NCBI GenBank assembly: GCA_044598425.1
Contig: CP172536.1
Span: 3,534,001 to 3,598,000, forward strand
Length of the DNA stretch: 64,000 nucleotides
Direction of reading: 5' to 3'
From: JAEVLT01 sp044598425
GTDB lineage: Bacteria > Bacillota > Bacilli > Bacillales > Cytobacillaceae
Below the pieces are notes generated by a model. The model was not told the DNA's origin. It made no database searches and was given only the letters and a program-made list of their open reading frames with translations. Position 1 is the stretch's first letter; each line of letters begins with the position of its first letter. Made by a program: the position numbers and the translations under genes. This document shows positions 60,988 to 64,000 of the stretch, one piece after another.

Positions 60988-61467
60988 TCATCCTTTTGTC
61001 AGTTTGGCATATTGAGCTTTTGTGGCTTCTTTTAATCGATTGGGCTCAATAACGACTTGCAGGCCAATTTTCCCGCCGCTCACAACCATTGTCTCAAGGG
61101 ACTGGCAGCTTTCATCGATAAATGTACGATAATCTTTTTTCATCCCAATTGGCGAGCAGCCGCCGCGAATATACCCCGTCCATTTTTGAATATCCTTTAC
61201 CGGAACCATTTCAACTTTTTTTTCACCGGCCTCTTTAGCTGCTTTTTTTAAATCGAGTTCTGCATCAACTGGAATGACAAAAATCAAAATCGTTTTGCTT
61301 GCGCCCTGTGCCACAAGCGTTTTAAAAACTTCGCTGGTGCTTCGGCCGATTTTCGCCGCTACGGAAACACCATCAATTTTGCTATCCTGATGATCGTACG
61401 ACAGCATTTCATAGGGGATCTTATTCGCATCGAGAATCCGCATTGCATTTGTCTTAGTCTGGGCCAT
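60988..61467 (-). CDS. ybaK: Cys-tRNA(Pro) deacylase YbaK/EbsC
   Basis: Hydrolyses cysteine mischarged on tRNA-Pro. It has 159 residues of the YbaK/ProX editing-domain family. Visible segments are SKIDGVSVAAKIGRS with VFKTLVAQ, the lysine region DLKKAAKEAGEKKVEM, and GYIRGGCSPIGMKKDYRTFID. ATG giving MAQTKTNAMRIL is nine bases from GGAAGG. The longer frame to the left is unsupported. A single-gene unit. Confidence 0.92.
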   Translation of the reverse strand: MAQTKTNAMRILDANKIPYEMLSYDHQDSKIDGVSVAAKIGRSTSEVFKTLVAQGASKTILIFVIPVDAELDLKKAAKEAGEKKVEMVPVKDIQKWTGYIRGGCSPIGMKKDYRTFIDESCQSLETMVVSGGKIGLQVVIEPNRLKEATKAQYAKLTKG

Positions 61468-61603
61468 TTTTCTCATCCTTCCGTTAACAACTATCCATTT
61501 ACTATTTTGAACGATAGACGAAATAATTTCACTATTCACGTCCTTTATCAGCCTTAAAATGCACAAAACAATCGTTAAATTTAAAGCATTTGCGGGAAAA
61601 AGG

Positions 61604-61635
61604 AAACAGGGATCGGAATAAACCGATCCCTGTTT
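61604..61635 (-). terminator. Terminator of the liv operon
   Basis: A 13-base perfect stem AAACAGGGATCGG / CCGATCCCTGTTT right after the livF stop, followed on minus by CCTTTTTCC. Confidence 0.8.
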
Positions 61636-61640
61636 TGATT

Positions 61641-62348
61641 TTAGTGCCCGCCCAGATAGGCTTTTCGGATTTGGTCGCTTTGATTGAGTTCATCGGCTGT
61701 TCCCGCACTGACAATCCGCCCTGTTTCAATAACATAGGCACGGCGAGCGATGGACAGCGCCATGTTTGCATTTTGTTCAACGAGAAGTATCGTCGTACCG
61801 CTTTGATTGATTTCTTCAATTATCCGAAAAATTGTCTTCACAAGAAGCGGAGCCAGGCCCATCGATGGCTCATCCAGCAACAGCAATCTTGGGCGCGCCA
61901 TTAATGCCCGCCCCATGGCCAGCATTTGCTGTTCCCCTCCTGACAAGGTTCCCGCTTGTTGTTTTTTCCGCTCAAAGAGCCGGGGAAACAGCTGGTACAC
62001 TTTTTCAAAGTCATCTCGAATTCCCAACTTATCCTTGCGTAAATAAGCACCAAGTTCGAGATTTTCTTCAACTGTCATATTGGAAAAAACCCGCCGCCCT
62101 TCCGGAACATGGGAGATTCCTTTTTTGACGATCGTTTGGGCAACTTTTCCGCCGATAGACTCTCCTTCAAATAAAATTTCGCCCTGTTTCGGTTTTAAGA
62201 GGCCGGAAATAGTTTTTAGCAGGGTGCTTTTCCCAGCTCCGTTCGCTCCAATCAGCGTAACAATTTCCCCTTCTTTTATTTCGAGAGAAACTCCTTTCAG
62301 CGCCTGGATGTTTCCATAATATACATTGATATCGTTAATCTTCAGCAT
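61641..62348 (-). CDS. livF: Branched-chain amino acid ABC transporter ATPase LivF
   Basis: One of the two ATPases of the Leu/Ile/Val (or related amide/urea) importer, 235 residues. Walker A GANGAGKSTLL, signature LSGGEQQMLAMGRAL, Walker B LLLLDEPSMGLAP and switch VEQNANMAL identify the LivF branch. Its ATG overlaps the livG stop (TAATG). It is the last gene of the operon and is followed by a terminator. Confidence 0.95.
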   Translation of the reverse strand: MLKINDINVYYGNIQALKGVSLEIKEGEIVTLIGANGAGKSTLLKTISGLLKPKQGEILFEGESIGGKVAQTIVKKGISHVPEGRRVFSNMTVEENLELGAYLRKDKLGIRDDFEKVYQLFPRLFERKKQQAGTLSGGEQQMLAMGRALMARPRLLLLDEPSMGLAPLLVKTIFRIIEEINQSGTTILLVEQNANMALSIARRAYVIETGRIVSAGTADELNQSDQIRKAYLGGH

Positions 62349-63127
62349 TACGAAACCTCCTCCCCAAGGTATGCTTCGATTACCTTCGGATTGCTGCGAA
62401 TTTCTGCCGGCGTCCCTTCCGCAATCAGCTGGCCGTGGTCAAGTACATAAATCCGCTCACAAACACCCATGACGAGCAGCATATCATGCTCAATTAATAA
62501 CACCGTCAGCGAAAATTTTTTGCGAATAAAAGCAATTAAGTTCATCAGTTCCGCTGTTTCCTGCGGATTCATTCCGGCGGCAGGCTCATCAAGCAGTAAC
62601 AGCTTCGGGTTAGCCGCAAGCGCCCGGGCAATTTCCAAACGGCGCTGCTGCCCATATGGAAGGTTCTTTGCCTTTTCAAACATGTATTTTTCCAGCTTAA
62701 AAATTTTTAAAAACTCAATTGCTTTCTCTTCCATTTCCCGTTCGCCCAAAAAATGGGGAGGCAGGCGGAAGATTGAGCTCGCAATTGAATGCTTGGCAAG
62801 CGAATGGTAGGCAACTTTTACATTATCAAGTACAGACAATTCGCTGAATAAACGAATATTTTGGAACGTCCGGCTGATTCCCTTCCTTGTAATTTTATAA
62901 GGAGGCATTCCGTTCAATTTTTCACCATCCAGCGCAATAGTCCCTTCTGTCGGTACATAAACACCGGTGAGCAAATTAAAGAACGTTGTTTTTCCAGCAC
63001 CATTCGGACCAATCAATCCGACCAGCTCGCCTTGTTTCAATTCAACATTAACATCCGATACCGCTTTTAATCCGCCAAATTGGATGCCGACATGATCAAC
63101 TTTAAGCAACGGTGTGTTTGCTTTCAT
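62348..63127 (-). CDS. livG: Branched-chain amino acid ABC transporter ATPase LivG
   Basis: Second ATPase, 259 residues. Walker A GPNGAGKTTFFNLLTG, signature LPYGQQRRLEIARAL, Walker B LLLLDEPAAGMNP and the C-terminal ERIYVLDHGQLIAEGTP are characteristic of LivG. AAGGAGGAATG is upstream of the ATG. It overlaps the end of livM by 26 bases, which indicates tight operon organisation. Confidence 0.95.
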   Translation of the reverse strand: MKANTPLLKVDHVGIQFGGLKAVSDVNVELKQGELVGLIGPNGAGKTTFFNLLTGVYVPTEGTIALDGEKLNGMPPYKITRKGISRTFQNIRLFSELSVLDNVKVAYHSLAKHSIASSIFRLPPHFLGEREMEEKAIEFLKIFKLEKYMFEKAKNLPYGQQRRLEIARALAANPKLLLLDEPAAGMNPQETAELMNLIAFIRKKFSLTVLLIEHDMLLVMGVCERIYVLDHGQLIAEGTPAEIRSNPKVIEAYLGEEVS

Positions 63128-64000
63128 CCTTCATTCCTCCTTGGGCAGATGTGCGTCCTTTAAAAAAGGATGTTAATTCTCTTGTTCCGAGCAGCCCTTG
63201 TGGACGGTAAAGCATCATGACAATTAAAACAAGGCTGTAAATAATCATCCGAGTTCCCGGATAATCCTGCAAATAAGTAGAAATGATAGTCAGCAGTATA
63301 GCTGAAATAACAGCCCCTGACATACTTCCTAAACCGCCGAGAACAACAAAAATTAAAATATCGAATGATTTCAAAAATCCAAAGTTGGTCGGCTGGATAA
63401 TGTAGAAATTATGGGCGTAAAGAGCGCCCGCCACACCGGCAAAGAACGCGCCGATGGCAAAAGCGGTTACTTTATAATAAGTTGTATTGATACCCATTGC
63501 ATCTGCAGCAATTTCATTTTCTCGGATAGCAATGCATGCGCGTCCATGGGTCGAGTTGGTAAAATTGACAATGACAACGATCGTTAAAAGCAGACAGCCT
63601 GCCAGCCACGGCCATGTCGTTAAGTGGGACACCTGCATCCCGCTTGCTCCACCAACATAATCGATATTCAGAAAAGCTATTCGGACAATTTCACCAAAGC
63701 CAAGCGTCGCAATCGCAAGATAATCGCCTTTCAGACGGAGGCTTGGAATGCCAATGATTAATCCGGCAACAGCCGCTGCCACGCCGCCCGCTAATAAAGC
63801 AACGGAAAAAGGAAGCTGCAGCTTCATCGTCATAATCGCCGAAGCATAGGCACCAACTGCAAGAAACCCGGCATGTCCAATCGAAAACTGGCCTGTAATG
63901 CCGATAATCAAGTGAAGACTAGCAGCAAGCATAATATTGATGCCGATAAAAAACAGGGTATTTACATAAAAAGTATTCAGTGTTCCGCCGGTAATCAGAA
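63102..64000 (-). CDS. livM: Branched-chain amino acid ABC transporter permease LivM, 5' end beyond window
   Basis: Membrane permease. The open frame runs off the right edge of the window; about 299 residues are visible, lacking the N-terminus. At least seven hydrophobic segments are seen. The family motifs GITGQFSIGHAGFLAVGAYASA and AGALYAHNFYIIQP, and the EAA-like loop AIRENEIAADAMGINTTYYK, identify LivM. The partner permease livH and the binding protein are expected further right. An ATG within the window is not the true start because the frame is open and hydrophobic upstream. Confidence 0.94.
   Translation of the reverse strand, partial: LITGGTLNTFYVNTLFFIGINIMLAASLHLIIGITGQFSIGHAGFLAVGAYASAIMTMKLQLPFSVALLAGGVAAAVAGLIIGIPSLRLKGDYLAIATLGFGEIVRIAFLNIDYVGGASGMQVSHLTTWPWLAGCLLLTIVVIVNFTNSTHGRACIAIRENEIAADAMGINTTYYKVTAFAIGAFFAGVAGALYAHNFYIIQPTNFGFLKSFDILIFVVLGGLGSMSGAVISAILLTIISTYLQDYPGTRMIIYSLVLIVMMLYRPQGLLGTRELTSFFKGRTSAQGGMKDESKHTVA

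Overview
The window comes from the chromosome of an endospore-forming Bacillaceae bacterium. The gene order prmC-prfA-tdk-rpmE-rho-glpX-murA-tal-fbaA-spo0F-ywjG-pyrG-rpoE, then fadF-cls(ywjE)-argS-ywiB-speB-speE-pbpG-ywhD-ywhC-ywhB-ywgA-ywfO-rsfA-lipL-pta-hemQ-gerQ-ywdK-ywdI, is the origin-proximal yw* arm of Bacillus subtilis. Spore genes (spo0F, pbpG, rsfA, gerQ), a bacillithiol gene (bshB2) and a perfect Spo0J/ParB parS site support this. I cannot name the species.

Layout: 1-12.6 kb is conserved housekeeping (translation termination, Rho, glycolysis/gluconeogenesis, cell wall, phosphorelay, CTP synthase, RNA polymerase delta). pyrG keeps a transcript start and leader hairpin that match the CTP-sensing reiterative-transcription attenuator known in B. 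subtilis. 13.0-24.0 kb is a minus-strand acyl-CoA block inserted between rpoE and the cardiolipin synthase gene: B12-dependent isobutyryl-CoA mutase IcmF, a TetR regulator, two acyl-CoA dehydrogenases, 3-hydroxyacyl-CoA dehydrogenase, thiolase and the FadF-type quinone reductase. TetR-like palindromes lie before both the thiolase and fadF. 24.2-41.8 kb returns to the conserved order.

42.3-54.2 kb is an accessory formate dehydrogenase/molybdenum cofactor operon on the minus strand: fdhD, a three-subunit membrane FDH-N type enzyme (alpha, beta, gamma), fdhE, mobA, moeA, a moeA fused to a substrate-binding-like domain, moaE, moaD and moeB. The alpha gene has an in-frame TGA exactly where FDH-N enzymes carry selenocysteine. 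A hairpin follows with the bulged U, GGU loop and 11-nt spacing of the E. coli fdhF SECIS. This is therefore a selenoprotein, and the cell should carry selA, selB, selC and selD elsewhere. The parS site lies between the conserved block and this operon.

54.7-64 kb holds yojF-bshB2, an ABC-2 exporter with its TetR regulator, a mazF-like toxin remnant, a HAD phosphatase, small hydrophilic proteins, a Gly/Pro-rich protein, a YbaK deacylase and the livF-livG-livM end of a branched-chain amino-acid importer. Two diverged copies of a ~145-bp intergenic repeat (29.7 and 55.9 kb) and a five-unit, 21-bp-periodic CGGATAA array (25.5 kb) are not explained by genes.
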